57,543 bases of DNA from an uncultured Saprospiraceae bacterium (GCA_937928575.1 CALFWW010000098.1:1-57543), one strand, 5' to 3'; shown: positions 1-9,160, counted from the stretch's first letter. Notes: generated from the letters alone by a model not told the origin. Made by a program: numbers and translations.

Positions 1-309
1 TTTTTTCAATTCAAGAATCTCGTTTTTGTTGTAAGCGAAATTTGATTTTAAGTTCCTTAGCTGATATTTAAGCATGGAAATACTGTCTCTTAGTTCCACA
101 ATTTTAGTTTCAAGCTCAATATTCTTATCGACCAAAATTTCATTTTCCAACTTTTCTTGGTCCAGCGTTTTTACCAGTTTGCTAACTTGTTTTGACTTAG
201 AGCTCAGTGCATTCTTCTGCGTATCTAATGTCTTCATATTGTAGACATTAAAACCTGTCATTCCTATTAACAAGATACCTACGATTCCGATTATTAATGT
301 TTTTCCCAT
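1..309 (-). CDS. Membrane-anchored coiled-coil protein (C-terminus beyond window)
   Basis: An open frame begins with ATG at 309 and runs off the left edge without a stop, giving the first 103 residues. Residues 1-21 start MGKTLIIGIVGILLIGMTG and form one hydrophobic helix (signal anchor). From about residue 25 the sequence is a Lys/Glu/Leu-rich heptad-like coiled coil (KLVKTLDQEKLENEI...). It starts 8 nt after the stop of the upstream lipoprotein gene, so the two are probably cotranscribed. I do not recognise a family. The single N-terminal anchor and long coil suggest an envelope spacer or scaffold, which is inference. Confidence 0.7.
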   Translation of the reverse strand, partial: MGKTLIIGIVGILLIGMTGFNVYNMKTLDTQKNALSSKSKQVSKLVKTLDQEKLENEILVDKNIELETKIVELRDSISMLKYQLRNLKSNFAYNKNEILELKK

Positions 310-317
310 TTTCTTTT

Positions 318-770
318 TTAGAATTTATTGTCGTTAAAAACCAAATTGATATTTGTGTTGTCTATATAATTTGCGATAGTTAGTTCCAATGCTTTTTTGA
401 AAATTTCTTCATCAGCGTTTCTTTTGAAATCATAATTCCCTTTAAAATAAAAGGTGATTAAATCCGATTGGTAAACAGAATGCTCAAAGTTTAATTGCTT
501 GTAATGACCTCTGAAATTTGTTTTTGCTAAAAAATTCTGAATCGCGATTTTCAGTATATCCGGATTAGATTCATTTACTATTTCAAACTTTCTGACCAAT
601 CGTTTTCCACTTTTATCATAATCGTAGTGTACCACCTTAACTTCTTTTTGAACTTCATAAATTTGTATTGAAGCCTTTTGAATATTTGCCTGATCGTAGT
701 TTTCAGGTTCACTGCAGCTACAAAAAAGAATTGAAAGGACGCACGCAGAAACGAAAGAGTTTAGGGTCAT
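318..770 (-). CDS. Hypothetical lipoprotein, 150 aa
   Basis: The N-terminus MTLNSFVSACVLSILFCSCS is a type II signal peptide with Cys at 17 and 19 as possible lipidation sites, so the mature protein should sit on a membrane facing the periplasm. The rest is mixed charged sequence with alternating hydrophobics (e.g. DLITFYFKGNYDF), consistent with a small alpha/beta fold. No family recognised. It is the first gene of a probable two-gene unit with the coiled-coil protein that follows 8 nt downstream on the same strand. Confidence 0.75.
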   Translation of the reverse strand: MTLNSFVSACVLSILFCSCSEPENYDQANIQKASIQIYEVQKEVKVVHYDYDKSGKRLVRKFEIVNESNPDILKIAIQNFLAKTNFRGHYKQLNFEHSVYQSDLITFYFKGNYDFKRNADEEIFKKALELTIANYIDNTNINLVFNDNKF

Positions 771-950
771 TTGTTAGCCATTTAATTTTTGTTATATATT
801 TAAAGCTCTTATTAATAGAGCCTTATGTATTAACCGAAAACAAATATTATTCCAAGTTTATGGATTAAGGGAAAATTTTTCAATCTGGATATAAAAAAGT
901 TAACTTTAAGTACAGTAATTCAGCTGATTAGATAAATCGAGATTATTTTC

Positions 951-1877
951 ATGAGTAAACAATTAGCAAAGCATATTTTGATGGTTCAACCCTCCAATTT
1001 TGGGTATAATTCAGAGACAGCAAAAAACAATGCATTTCAAAAAAAAGGGAAGCATTTGTCGTCATCAGAAATTCAAAAGACCGCATTGAAAGAATTCAAA
1101 AAAGCAGTCAATAAAATCAGAAAAGCAAAGATTGATGTGCTGGTGGTAAAGGATAGCAAAGCTCCTAAAAAGCCAGATGCTGTTTTTCCTAACAATTGGT
1201 TGTCGACCCATCGAGATGGTACTGTTGTAACTTATCCGATGTATTCTAAAAAAAGAAGGCATGAACGTAATCCGACGTTCATCCAAAAATTAGAAAAACA
1301 TTTTACAGTAAGGAAGCAAATACAATTAGAAGCTTTTGAAGATGCGGAGATGTTTTTGGAAGGAACCGGCAGCATGATTTTAGATCGTGATAATAAAATT
1401 GCTTACGCATGTCAAAGTGAGCGAACGGACCCAATCGTTTTCAATAATTTTTGTCAATCAATGGGGTATAAGCCTTGTTTGTTTACTGCTCTTGATAAAT
1501 CTAAACAACCGATCTATCATACGAATGTGATGATGTCGGTAGGAACAGATTTTGTGATGATTTGCAGTAAAACTATCAGAAAGAAAAAGGAACGAAAACG
1601 GGTATTAAAACAACTTAAAAAGACGGGCAAAAAAGTGATTGAAATTTCATACAAACAAATGATTTCTTTTGCTTGCAACACGCTTCAGGTAAGGAATAAA
1701 AAAGGGAAGCGATATCTTTTAATGTCATCTACTGCGTATTCGTCATTGGATAAAAAGCAACTGAAGCAGTTGAAGTCTATCACGAATGTTTTGCATTGTA
1801 CGATTCCTACGATTGAGTATTTTGGTGGAGGAAGTTTGCGTTGTATGGTTGCTGAGATCTTTTTAAAGAAAACCTGA
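951..1877 (+). CDS. ctlX: CtlX-type citrulline/arginine-deiminase-family hydrolase
   Basis: 308-residue cytoplasmic protein of the amidinotransferase/arginine deiminase superfamily (five-bladed alpha-beta propeller). Visible family landmarks are PDAVFPNNW (75-83), LEGTGSMILDR (136-146), the catalytic His in IYHTNVMM (H190) and the C-terminal GGGSLRCMVAE with the nucleophilic Cys at 298. This layout and length match the citrulline utilization hydrolase CtlX group rather than true arginine deiminase (about 410 aa). The expected chemistry is hydrolysis at a guanidino or ureido group through a Cys-thiouronium intermediate; the exact substrate is not visible from sequence. Monocistronic, with a bidirectional terminator downstream. 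Confidence 0.88.
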   Translation: MSKQLAKHILMVQPSNFGYNSETAKNNAFQKKGKHLSSSEIQKTALKEFKKAVNKIRKAKIDVLVVKDSKAPKKPDAVFPNNWLSTHRDGTVVTYPMYSKKRRHERNPTFIQKLEKHFTVRKQIQLEAFEDAEMFLEGTGSMILDRDNKIAYACQSERTDPIVFNNFCQSMGYKPCLFTALDKSKQPIYHTNVMMSVGTDFVMICSKTIRKKKERKRVLKQLKKTGKKVIEISYKQMISFACNTLQVRNKKGKRYLLMSSTAYSSLDKKQLKQLKSITNVLHCTIPTIEYFGGGSLRCMVAEIFLKKT

Positions 1878-1935
1878 ATAGATGCCTGTCCAAGCTGTTA
1901 GATGATTATTGTTTAAATTCTTATTCTCGAATTAG

Positions 1936-2098
1936 TTGGACTACTCTGTATACTCTTTAGTCTGAAATTTTCTTTAAAATATTAGCTAACATAGTAGGAC
2001 CACTCTGTGGTTGGAAACGTATTGTTTTATTACTGCAGAGCAGTAAAACTATGTTAGCTTTAAATAAAATAGGTTCTTAGGACTACAGAGTAGTCCAA
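1936..2098. repeat. Nested inverted-repeat element (163 bp)
   Basis: TTGGACTACTCTGTA at 1936-1950 is the exact reverse complement of 2084-2098. Inside it AGCTAACATAGT (1984-1995) pairs exactly with 2048-2059. Between them lie CCACTCTGTGG (2001-2011 region) and a small hairpin TTACTGCAGAGCAGTAA near 2030-2046. The core GGACYACTCTG recurs in several orientations, so the element is built of related half-sites. It lies in the gap after the ctlX-like gene and could be a MITE/REP-like mobile palindrome. Confidence 0.7.
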
Positions 2099-2155
2099 TT
2101 AAAATAGAGCGGACGTAATTTCTGATTGATATGTTTTCCAAGCGAACTATTATAC

Positions 2156-2197
2156 AAAAAAAGCTAAATGCGAAATCAATCACATTTAGCTTTTTTT
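2156..2197. terminator. Bidirectional rho-independent terminator
   Basis: AAAAAAAGCTAAATG (2156-2170) and CATTTAGCTTTTTTT (2183-2197) form a perfect 15-bp stem with a 12-nt loop. A-tract and T-tract on the two sides allow termination of both convergent transcripts, the ctlX-like gene from the left and the TonB receptor from the right. Confidence 0.85.
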
Positions 2198-2215
2198 AAA
2201 AAATGAAGTTAGCGC

Positions 2216-5200
2216 TTAGTTAAAAATATATCTAAGTCCAACTCTCGCTTGCCATCTTGAAGAGAATGAGCTCACGTTGTAAGTATCATTTCCTAACGCA
2301 TCTTCGCTATATTGATACAGAGGAGTGGTTCCGTCAGCGTCAAAATCTACGAAGTTCAACAACTCATAATTATTGAAATCACCAGGTACATTGTATCTAA
2401 CACCCCAACTTGGATTAATCAAATTAGCAATGTTGAATACATCAAATGATGCTTGAAGTCTGTGAGAAGTTTCTCCTGCATTAATGCTGAAATCTTGTCT
2501 TATCGCTAAGTCCAAGAAGTTCACCCAAGGAGCACGACCACCATTCTTTTCAGCGTAATTTCCACGACGACTAGAAAGGTGTGGATCATCTTCGATAAAA
2601 GCATTTAAGTTTTCCCATTGTTCTGCAGCGGTGGAAACGACTGTTTCTACTTCTACACCATCAATTTCATCAGTTCTTGTGATATCAACAAGGTTAATAT
2701 CATTAACATCCGCAGGAACATAAACTAAAGATCTCCATCTGGAAGTAGAACCACTTTCATTGTTCAAGTTTCTTGCATCTCTGTCTCCACCGATTACATA
2801 AGAAATTGCATTCCCACTTTCACCTGTGTACAATAAAGAGATGGTAGTTGTTAAGTTGTTGGCCCAATCGACTTTATAATTTACAACTCCAAGAATCCTG
2901 TTTCCAAGTGCAAAATCAGATCTTCCAAATGCTGGATTATTTCTTCCATCAACATTTACTGAACCTCTCCATTGGGAAGAATTTTGACTTGAAGTTCCTT
3001 CAAACAATGCATGCGCGTCTCCAAAAGTATACGCCAACATAATGTTTAAATCAGGTGTAATATTCTTATTGACTGTGGCTGTTAAGTTGTATCCATACCC
3101 TTCACTTGTATTGGAACCTAAGTATACTGCTGCAATACCAGTTGTATCAATTTCCGTTCTGTCGTAAATAGGGCGATCATCTCCTGACCCAGTAAAGTTT
3201 CCAGTAATCTCGCTTGAAGTATTCAGATTGGTGTATCTGACATTATTTAAAGTCTTTGTAAAACTTGCTTCTATTGAAGTATTCCATCCATTTCCGATTT
3301 CTGTGTCATATCCGATATTCGTTTTTAAAACCTGAGGATATTTGAAATCTTTGGTGAATAAATTAGCATCACCAACAGGAGGATTCGGATTTTCCAATTC
3401 ATATTGAGCGTTGATACCTGGTTCAAAAGTAACAGGATCATCCAAACCGAAATTGTTGACATAAGCAGAAGTTGCTCCATTAGTATTGTACATCGCACCT
3501 GGCCATACAAAAGGAATTCTACTGGTAAAGATTCCAACACCACCTCTCAACGTAGATATACTGTTAACTTTGTAGTTAAATCCAAGTCTTGGGCTAAACA
3601 TCAATTGACCTTCTGGTGCTTGACCGGACACAATTTGACCAGCAAACTCAGGATATTCCGCTTCAAAAATAGGCACTGTTTGTTCATTAAATCCAGGAGC
3701 TTCTAACGGATCCTGAGTAAGGATAGGAATATCTACTCTTAATCCAGCAGTTAATGTAAAATTATTGTTAATGGAAATTTCATCTTGTGCATAGAAACCT
3801 AATTGCATCGCATTAAAATCAGCTGCAGCATTGGTGTCATCACCAGAAACATCATTTCCTAGAATAGAATATACTCTTTGGTAGAAATCAGCAGGTGCAC
3901 CGTTATAGAAGTCATCTAAACTATTGAATTCATATTGTCCAAAATTGTAAGGTAAGAACACGTTTCTGATGTTGTAAAACTCATTATGTGTACCAAATGT
4001 TAGGGTATGTTTTCCTTTATAGATTTTGAAATTATCCGTAAGTGTAAATATCTTTTGTTCCAATACATTCGCAGTAGAGAAACGCTCAGACCCAAAAATA
4101 ATTGTTCCTTCATCTCCGTCATCAATAGCAACATATGGAAATGGGTTGCCTAATGGATCTCTATCATCATTTACAGTTGTATATCCAATAATCAAGTTGT
4201 TAGACATCTTATTATTGAAATTCGAATTTAATTCAAGTGCAGATGAGTTGGTAGTAGAAGGGAAGAAAATTCCATTGTTTGAAAAATTAATGTTATCAGC
4301 ATTTCCACTGAATCTATCAAATTCTTCTGCCTTAGTATACTGATGTCTAAGGGTTAATTTGTGATCTTGATTCAGGTTGAAGTCTAATTTACCAAAAAGC
4401 TTGACCCCTTTTAGTTCAGTAGAAACATCACCAAAAGTTCCTGGATCATAGCCAAATTCATTTATCAAATGATCGGATAATTGATTCAAATCAGCTTCTG
4501 TAGCTCTTCCTTCCTCTTCGTTAGTATACAAATCCACATTAAAAGGAGAAGGTGTTTCATCATTTTGAATTTCAACATTTGTAAAAAAGAAAACTTTATC
4601 CTTTATGATTGGTCCACCTAAAGAAGCACCATAAGTTGTTTTTGTAAAGTCTGCCACTTTCTCTCTTTCTGCATCTCCACCAATTCTGTCGATTTCCAAT
4701 TGATTTGTTTTTCCAACCATAGCTTGATTTTGAATAAAACCATAAGCCGTACCAGAAAAAGTATTGGTACCAGATTTTGTTACCGCATTAATACCTGCCC
4801 CAGCAAAACCACCATAGGTTACATCATAAGGTGACAATACTACTTGTAGTTGATCGATGATGTCGATACTAAAAGGTGCGATTCCCGTTTGTCCACCATT
4901 CGTACCAGATCCGGCCAAACCAAAAACGTCATTGTTGACTGCTCCATCGACGTAAATTGCATTGTATCTGTTGTTGATTCCACCAAACGAGTTACCACTT
5001 GCTTGAGGAGTTAATCTCGTGTAATCAGTTAAGTTTCGGTTCAATGTAGGCATGCTTTCAATCGCCTCTTCTCCAATTTGAGTACTGGTTCCAGAATTCT
5101 GTCCAACAGATCCTGCAACAGCCAATACTACAATTTCATCTAATGCAATTGCTGAGTCACCCATAGCAACACTTAAACGTTTAGGTTCACCTAATCTTAA

Positions 5201-5482
5201 AAAGACTTGATCATAAACAGCGTCCTCCTGACCAACATAAGAAATAGTAATTGAGTAGGGGCCACCAACTTTCATGTTGTCAATTCGGTAGTAACCAGAT
5301 TCATCAGTGACAGTGCCATAAACGGAACCTGTTGGGGTGTGAGTCGCGACAATAGTAGCCCCGATTAGTGATTCTTTATTTTGATCAGAAATTTGTCCTT
5401 GCATGGAGGAGGTGGTAACTCCTTGGCCCATCACAAAAAAACTGATCAACATAAATAAGTTGAGCGTAATAAGTTTTTTCAT
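2216..5482 (-). CDS. Oar-like TonB-dependent outer-membrane receptor
   Basis: 1088-residue protein with a Sec signal peptide ending near MGQ (about residue 20), an N-terminal carboxypeptidase-regulatory-like Ig domain (about 25-115: GQISDQNKESLIGATIVATHTPTGS...), a TonB plug (about 120-235, with the NNRYNAIYVDGAVNNDVFG segment) and a long 22-strand-type beta-barrel ending in aromatic RVGLRYIFN. The order matches the Oar/OmpA-related TonB receptors of Bacteroidota, used for large or protein-derived substrates. The substrate cannot be told from sequence, and no SusD partner is next to it, which argues against a glycan utilization locus. Transcribed alone, ending at the shared terminator. Confidence 0.92.
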   Translation of the reverse strand: MKKLITLNLFMLISFFVMGQGVTTSSMQGQISDQNKESLIGATIVATHTPTGSVYGTVTDESGYYRIDNMKVGGPYSITISYVGQEDAVYDQVFLRLGEPKRLSVAMGDSAIALDEIVVLAVAGSVGQNSGTSTQIGEEAIESMPTLNRNLTDYTRLTPQASGNSFGGINNRYNAIYVDGAVNNDVFGLAGSGTNGGQTGIAPFSIDIIDQLQVVLSPYDVTYGGFAGAGINAVTKSGTNTFSGTAYGFIQNQAMVGKTNQLEIDRIGGDAEREKVADFTKTTYGASLGGPIIKDKVFFFTNVEIQNDETPSPFNVDLYTNEEEGRATEADLNQLSDHLINEFGYDPGTFGDVSTELKGVKLFGKLDFNLNQDHKLTLRHQYTKAEEFDRFSGNADNINFSNNGIFFPSTTNSSALELNSNFNNKMSNNLIIGYTTVNDDRDPLGNPFPYVAIDDGDEGTIIFGSERFSTANVLEQKIFTLTDNFKIYKGKHTLTFGTHNEFYNIRNVFLPYNFGQYEFNSLDDFYNGAPADFYQRVYSILGNDVSGDDTNAAADFNAMQLGFYAQDEISINNNFTLTAGLRVDIPILTQDPLEAPGFNEQTVPIFEAEYPEFAGQIVSGQAPEGQLMFSPRLGFNYKVNSISTLRGGVGIFTSRIPFVWPGAMYNTNGATSAYVNNFGLDDPVTFEPGINAQYELENPNPPVGDANLFTKDFKYPQVLKTNIGYDTEIGNGWNTSIEASFTKTLNNVRYTNLNTSSEITGNFTGSGDDRPIYDRTEIDTTGIAAVYLGSNTSEGYGYNLTATVNKNITPDLNIMLAYTFGDAHALFEGTSSQNSSQWRGSVNVDGRNNPAFGRSDFALGNRILGVVNYKVDWANNLTTTISLLYTGESGNAISYVIGGDRDARNLNNESGSTSRWRSLVYVPADVNDINLVDITRTDEIDGVEVETVVSTAAEQWENLNAFIEDDPHLSSRRGNYAEKNGGRAPWVNFLDLAIRQDFSINAGETSHRLQASFDVFNIANLINPSWGVRYNVPGDFNNYELLNFVDFDADGTTPLYQYSEDALGNDTYNVSSFSSRWQARVGLRYIFN

Positions 5483-5524
5483 TTTAAACTGATTTAGTGA
5501 TTAAGTTGATTTTCTAAATTCCGA

Positions 5525-5532
5525 CAAAGGTA
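5525..5532 (-). promoter_or_regulatory. Candidate -7 element for the Oar-like receptor
   Basis: On the minus strand the sequence is TACCTTTG, matching the Bacteroidota -7 consensus TAnnTTTG, 43 nt before the ATG at 5482. No good TTG is present at -33, so the call rests on one half of the promoter. Confidence 0.45.
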
Positions 5533-5776
5533 TGAGTTTAATGTTAACGGAAGGTTAAGTAATCCATTGAATTTGAACCCAATTTTGGTCTTTAATAAAT
5601 AAACCATGTCACGTTTTTAGTACAATTCGATTTCTTGAAATAATTCCCTTTTTTTGATACTAAATTTCTGCTGCTACACCTAGTTTGCAAAATACTTTTG
5701 AGTCCCCATTAAAACGACTTGGGTGTTAATAGAAATATCTCATATCTGATTATTTCTTATTTCTCTATATTAAAAC

Positions 5777-5784
5777 TAATTTTG
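5777..5784 (+). promoter_or_regulatory. Candidate -7 element that fixes the cupredoxin gene start
   Basis: TAATTTTG matches TAnnTTTG. Transcription would begin around 5790, which places the upstream possible start at 5787 at or before the transcript end and favours the ATG at 5829, in front of a clean signal peptide. The -33 half is weak. The rest of the divergent gap 5483-5828 shows nothing else I can name. Confidence 0.45.
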
Positions 5785-5828
5785 CTATGATTTATAACCT
5801 ATTTTTTACATCTCTCAAATACGCATCT

Positions 5829-7826
5829 ATGTATAAATTTCTACTTACTTTTTTACTTACAATGAGCCTTACGCTTGGTTTTGCTCAAGACCACATCATA
5901 GAGGTTTCAAATAATATTTACACCCCTGCAAACTTGACAATCACACAAGGAGAGTCAGTAGAGTGGGTTAATCTTGAAGGATCACACAATGTCAATGGTG
6001 ATCAAGGTACTTACCCTGGAAATCCAGAAAGTTTTGGTAATGGTGCTGCTTCTTCCATGGCTTGGACGTATGAGTATACTTTTACAGTTCCTGGCACTTA
6101 CAGCTATCAATGTGACCCTCATGTGGGTTTCGGAATGGTAGGGACGATTATAGTGGAAGCCGGTGTTGTTACTGGTGATTTAGTGATCTCTGGGATTTTT
6201 GATGCACAACCTTCAGGTGCTGGAGCCAAAGGATTCGAATTATATGCGGTCAATAATATTCCAAATTTAGCAGACTTTGGAGTTGGATCTGCCAACAATG
6301 GTGGTGGATCTGATGGTGAAGAGTTCTCTTTTCCATCAATGGCTGTATCTGCAGGTGACTGTATTTACGTTGCGGCTGATAGTGCTTTGTTTAATGACTT
6401 CTTTGGATTTTTTCCAAATTTCACAGGTGGTGCTGCCAACATAAACGGAGATGACGCAATTGAATTGTTTGAATTTGGAGTGGTTATCGATGTAGTTGGA
6501 GATATCAACACGGATGGTAGTGGTGAAGTTTGGGATCACTTAGACGGATGGGTTTATCGTAATGATGGAACACCAGCCAATATGGGAACGTTCGATCCAG
6601 GAACTTTTACTTATAGTGGTATCAATGTATTGGATGGTGAAGCAACCAATGCTGGTGCGGCAATGCCATTTCCATCCTGCACATACTCTTCAGTTCCGCC
6701 AACAATGATTGCAACAAATGATGATGCTGTAACAACGGATCAAGATGTGCCAGTCACCTTAGATGTTTTAGTAAATGATGTGTTGCCAAATGGTTGGAAT
6801 TCTTTAGATATACTTTCTAACGGTGCTAATGGGGGCGCTGCAGTTGTAGCTGGCTCTTCAAACATTACTTACACGCCAAACGCAGGATTTTGTGGTATGG
6901 ACAATTTCACTTATCAGGTGTGCGATAATACAATGATGTGTGAATCAGGATTGGTGACTGTGACGGTTAATTGCCCTACAAATTATACCGTTGCTTCAGT
7001 AGGTGATGCTTCTGTCATTGATGCAGACGGCGTTTTGACAACAATTGATCAACCTTATGAGTTGACAGGAATTGTCCACGGAATTGACTTACAAGGAGAC
7101 AACCCTGTTCAATTTACTTTTATCGATGCAACTGGTGGTTTGGGCTTATTTTCAAATCAATCTTTTGGGTACACGGTGACGGAAGGAGATGAAGTGACGG
7201 TCCGTGGAGTGATGAGTCAGTTCAATGGATTGGCACAAATTAATCCTGATACGATTATCTTCAATTCTTCAGGGAATCCTTTGAATATACCGACAGAGAT
7301 TACTGCTTTATCTGAGGCAACTGAATCAGAATTGGTAAAATTTGCAAACCCAGTGACTATTGATCCAGCTGATTGGGAAGGAGATGGAAGTAGTTTCAAT
7401 GTGACGACACTTGATGGACATACGATCAGAATTGACAATGACACAGATCTTGCAAATATGGCTACATTACCTGCTTATACTTTTTTTGTCACAGGAATTG
7501 GTGGACAGTTTGATAATAGCGTTCCTCATGATGAAGGATATCAATTGTTTCCGAGATATATGGCAGATTTGGATTTTGATGTTTCTACAAATGAAGCAGT
7601 ATGGGCAAATGACATTGAAATTTTCCCAAATCCAGCTACTGAAGTGATAACTATTAAAGCGGATTTGCAATTTGATGAAATTCGTGTGACTAATGTTATT
7701 GGAGAAGATGTCATTACACTTCAAAATGCTAATGAAGTAAGTGTAAAAGCGTTATCAAACGGAGCTTATTTTATCACTTTCTTGAAAGATGGAGAAATGG
7801 CTACTAAGCGATTTGTAAAGCAATAG
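5829..7826 (+). CDS. Secreted cupredoxin / lamin-tail / Ig-like multidomain protein with T9SS sorting tail
   Basis: Starts at ATG 5829 (MYKFLLTFLLTMSLTLGFAQ is a clean signal peptide), giving 665 aa. Domain order: plastocyanin-like cupredoxin (about 22-110) with the type I copper set His in GSHNV, Cys and His in YQCDPHVG and Met in GFGMVG; a lamin-tail-like domain (about 115-280); a VCBS/cadherin-like Ig domain (about 295-385, NDDAVTTDQDVPV...); an OB-like nuclease-associated domain (about 395-560); and a C-terminal T9SS type A signal (IEIFPNPATEVITI...GAYFITF). It should be an extracellular, surface-attached copper-binding protein. Redox partner and role are unknown. Confidence 0.88.
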   Translation: MYKFLLTFLLTMSLTLGFAQDHIIEVSNNIYTPANLTITQGESVEWVNLEGSHNVNGDQGTYPGNPESFGNGAASSMAWTYEYTFTVPGTYSYQCDPHVGFGMVGTIIVEAGVVTGDLVISGIFDAQPSGAGAKGFELYAVNNIPNLADFGVGSANNGGGSDGEEFSFPSMAVSAGDCIYVAADSALFNDFFGFFPNFTGGAANINGDDAIELFEFGVVIDVVGDINTDGSGEVWDHLDGWVYRNDGTPANMGTFDPGTFTYSGINVLDGEATNAGAAMPFPSCTYSSVPPTMIATNDDAVTTDQDVPVTLDVLVNDVLPNGWNSLDILSNGANGGAAVVAGSSNITYTPNAGFCGMDNFTYQVCDNTMMCESGLVTVTVNCPTNYTVASVGDASVIDADGVLTTIDQPYELTGIVHGIDLQGDNPVQFTFIDATGGLGLFSNQSFGYTVTEGDEVTVRGVMSQFNGLAQINPDTIIFNSSGNPLNIPTEITALSEATESELVKFANPVTIDPADWEGDGSSFNVTTLDGHTIRIDNDTDLANMATLPAYTFFVTGIGGQFDNSVPHDEGYQLFPRYMADLDFDVSTNEAVWANDIEIFPNPATEVITIKADLQFDEIRVTNVIGEDVITLQNANEVSVKALSNGAYFITFLKDGEMATKRFVKQ

Positions 7827-7872
7827 TACTTTTATGATTGTTTGAAAAAGTTTTGATTTAAAATAAAATGAG

Positions 7873-7902
7873 CCACGTAAAGAGATTTGCGTGGTTTTTT
7901 TT
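7873..7902 (+). terminator. Rho-independent terminator of the cupredoxin gene
   Basis: CCACGTAAA, loop GAGA, TTTGCGTGG (7873-7894) forms a 9-bp stem with one G-U pair, followed by eight T (7895-7902). It ends the + strand transcript 46 nt after the stop codon and just before the convergent DUF1697 gene. Confidence 0.85.
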
Positions 7903-7907
7903 GTTAC

Positions 7908-8459
7908 TTACATTGCTTCAACTTCGATTGCTTTGCTATACATCCGATTCAGAGAATTCCAATTACGAGTAGTTGCTCCGACGTTTAATTTTCTTTCAAA
8001 ATAGTTATTTTGAATTTTGGAAGTACCCATATTTTCTGGATAAAAAATGAAAATCTCTTTCCCTTTAAAAACAAATTCTTCATTGTTGGGTTTGAAATCT
8101 TTGATCTCGTTGATTAATTTTCTTGGAGGTGCTTCCTCTAGAAAAGTAACATAAAGTTTTTTGATGTCTTCAGCTCGATTCTCAAGAAAAGGATTGCCAT
8201 CGAGTATTTTGCGGAGTTGATTTGGTGTCTTAATAATTATTGTAACATCATAATTCCATTCTTTTTTTAGTCCATCATAAATTGATTGGATAATGGCGGT
8301 CTCCAACTTTGTAGATTTGAAAATGACGTTTCCGCTTTGAATAAATGTGTGCACCTCTTTGAACTTTAATTTTTCATAAAGTGCTTTGAGTTCCACCATT
8401 TTAATTTTTTTACTTCCACTGACATTGATGCCGCGAAGTAGTGAGATGTATGTTTGCAT
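7908..8459 (-). CDS. DUF1697 family protein
   Basis: Start taken at ATG 8459 (MQTYISLLRGINVSG), which is the usual beginning of DUF1697; the upstream in-frame ATG would add 11 residues without family support. The 183-aa length and the motifs LLRGINVSGSKKIKM, VHTFIQSGNVIF and VGATTRNWNSL are typical of the family. These are small cytoplasmic alpha/beta proteins of unknown biochemical role. A perfect 14-bp hairpin lies immediately before the start codon (8467-8517), which may affect translation. Confidence 0.9.
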   Translation of the reverse strand: MQTYISLLRGINVSGSKKIKMVELKALYEKLKFKEVHTFIQSGNVIFKSTKLETAIIQSIYDGLKKEWNYDVTIIIKTPNQLRKILDGNPFLENRAEDIKKLYVTFLEEAPPRKLINEIKDFKPNNEEFVFKGKEIFIFYPENMGTSKIQNNYFERKLNVGATTRNWNSLNRMYSKAIEVEAM

Positions 8460-8466
8460 ATGGTGA

Positions 8467-8517
8467 AGATAAAAGTGATTTGCAATTATCAAAAATAAAA
8501 TTTAATCACTTTTATCT
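8467..8517 (-). promoter_or_regulatory. Intercistronic hairpin before the DUF1697 start
   Basis: AGATAAAAGTGATT (8467-8480) is the exact reverse complement of 8504-8517, with a 23-nt AT-rich loop. It fills the gap between the CAP lipoprotein stop (8529) and the DUF1697 ATG (8459) and ends 7 nt from that start. There is no strong U-tract, so either a weak terminator of the upstream gene or a structure masking the ribosome site. Confidence 0.55.
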
Positions 8518-8528
8518 TTTCCTCATTT

Positions 8529-9062
8529 TTATAAATGCGCGGCAAAAACAACCACCCAATATCTACCAACATTAGCAACACCAACTTCTGTGTACGAAGC
8601 ATTATTCATGACTTTGCAATGGGTAGGGCTGCTCTCAAAACCGCTATTAACAGTGATGACATCCGCAATATCGAAAGCAATATTTTCACCTACATATTTC
8701 CAGTTGTAGTCAGTGCGCTCCACACGCGCTCCAACATCCGAACCATCAGTGCCGGTGTGGCTAAAATAATTTTTGTCATTCATTGACCTGGCATGTGCGT
8801 GGGCGGCAGCGTACAACCGACTATCCCAGCGAACGGGATTCGAAGCAGCTACCAGATCGCCACCACAATTGGAATCCCTAGCTCTTACTTCATTGATTAA
8901 ATCCAACATTTCTTGCTGGTAGGTCTCGGAAGGCGTTTCGACCAACCCGTCATCTTGAGATTCAATTGGATTGGGACCTGTATTGTTGTCTTTACGGCAG
9001 CTTGAAAAGCACATCATTGTAAAGCAAAGGAATGCTATGATTCCGTTTTGAAATTTTATCAT
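8529..9062 (-). CDS. CAP-domain (SCP/PR-1-like) lipoprotein
   Basis: Start chosen at ATG 9062 (MIKFQNGIIAFLCF...), which gives a compact lipoprotein signal with lipobox CFSSC (Cys near residue 22); 177 aa. The mature part is a bacterial CAP domain: LINEVRARD, NPVRWDSRLYAAAHAHARSMNDKNYFSHTG and YVGENIAFD carry the His/Glu cavity residues of the family, and PTHCKVMNNASYTEVGV and YWVVVFA complete it. Bacterial CAP proteins are secreted and bind lipids or metals, or act as peptidases in a few cases; the function here is not determined. Confidence 0.9.
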   Translation of the reverse strand: MIKFQNGIIAFLCFTMMCFSSCRKDNNTGPNPIESQDDGLVETPSETYQQEMLDLINEVRARDSNCGGDLVAASNPVRWDSRLYAAAHAHARSMNDKNYFSHTGTDGSDVGARVERTDYNWKYVGENIAFDIADVITVNSGFESSPTHCKVMNNASYTEVGVANVGRYWVVVFAAHL

Positions 9063-9132
9063 GATTATAGTTGTTATTTGGAAATAGTCATCCAAAAACC
9101 ATGCTGATATTATTAGCGATAAATTAATTTAC

Positions 9133-9140
9133 AAATATAT
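9133..9140 (-). promoter_or_regulatory. Candidate -7 element for the CAP lipoprotein gene
   Basis: On the minus strand TATATTTG matches TAnnTTTG, 71 nt before the ATG at 9062. No clear -33 TTG is visible. Confidence 0.35.
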
Positions 9141-9160
9141 TGTTAGAAAGTATAATGTAA

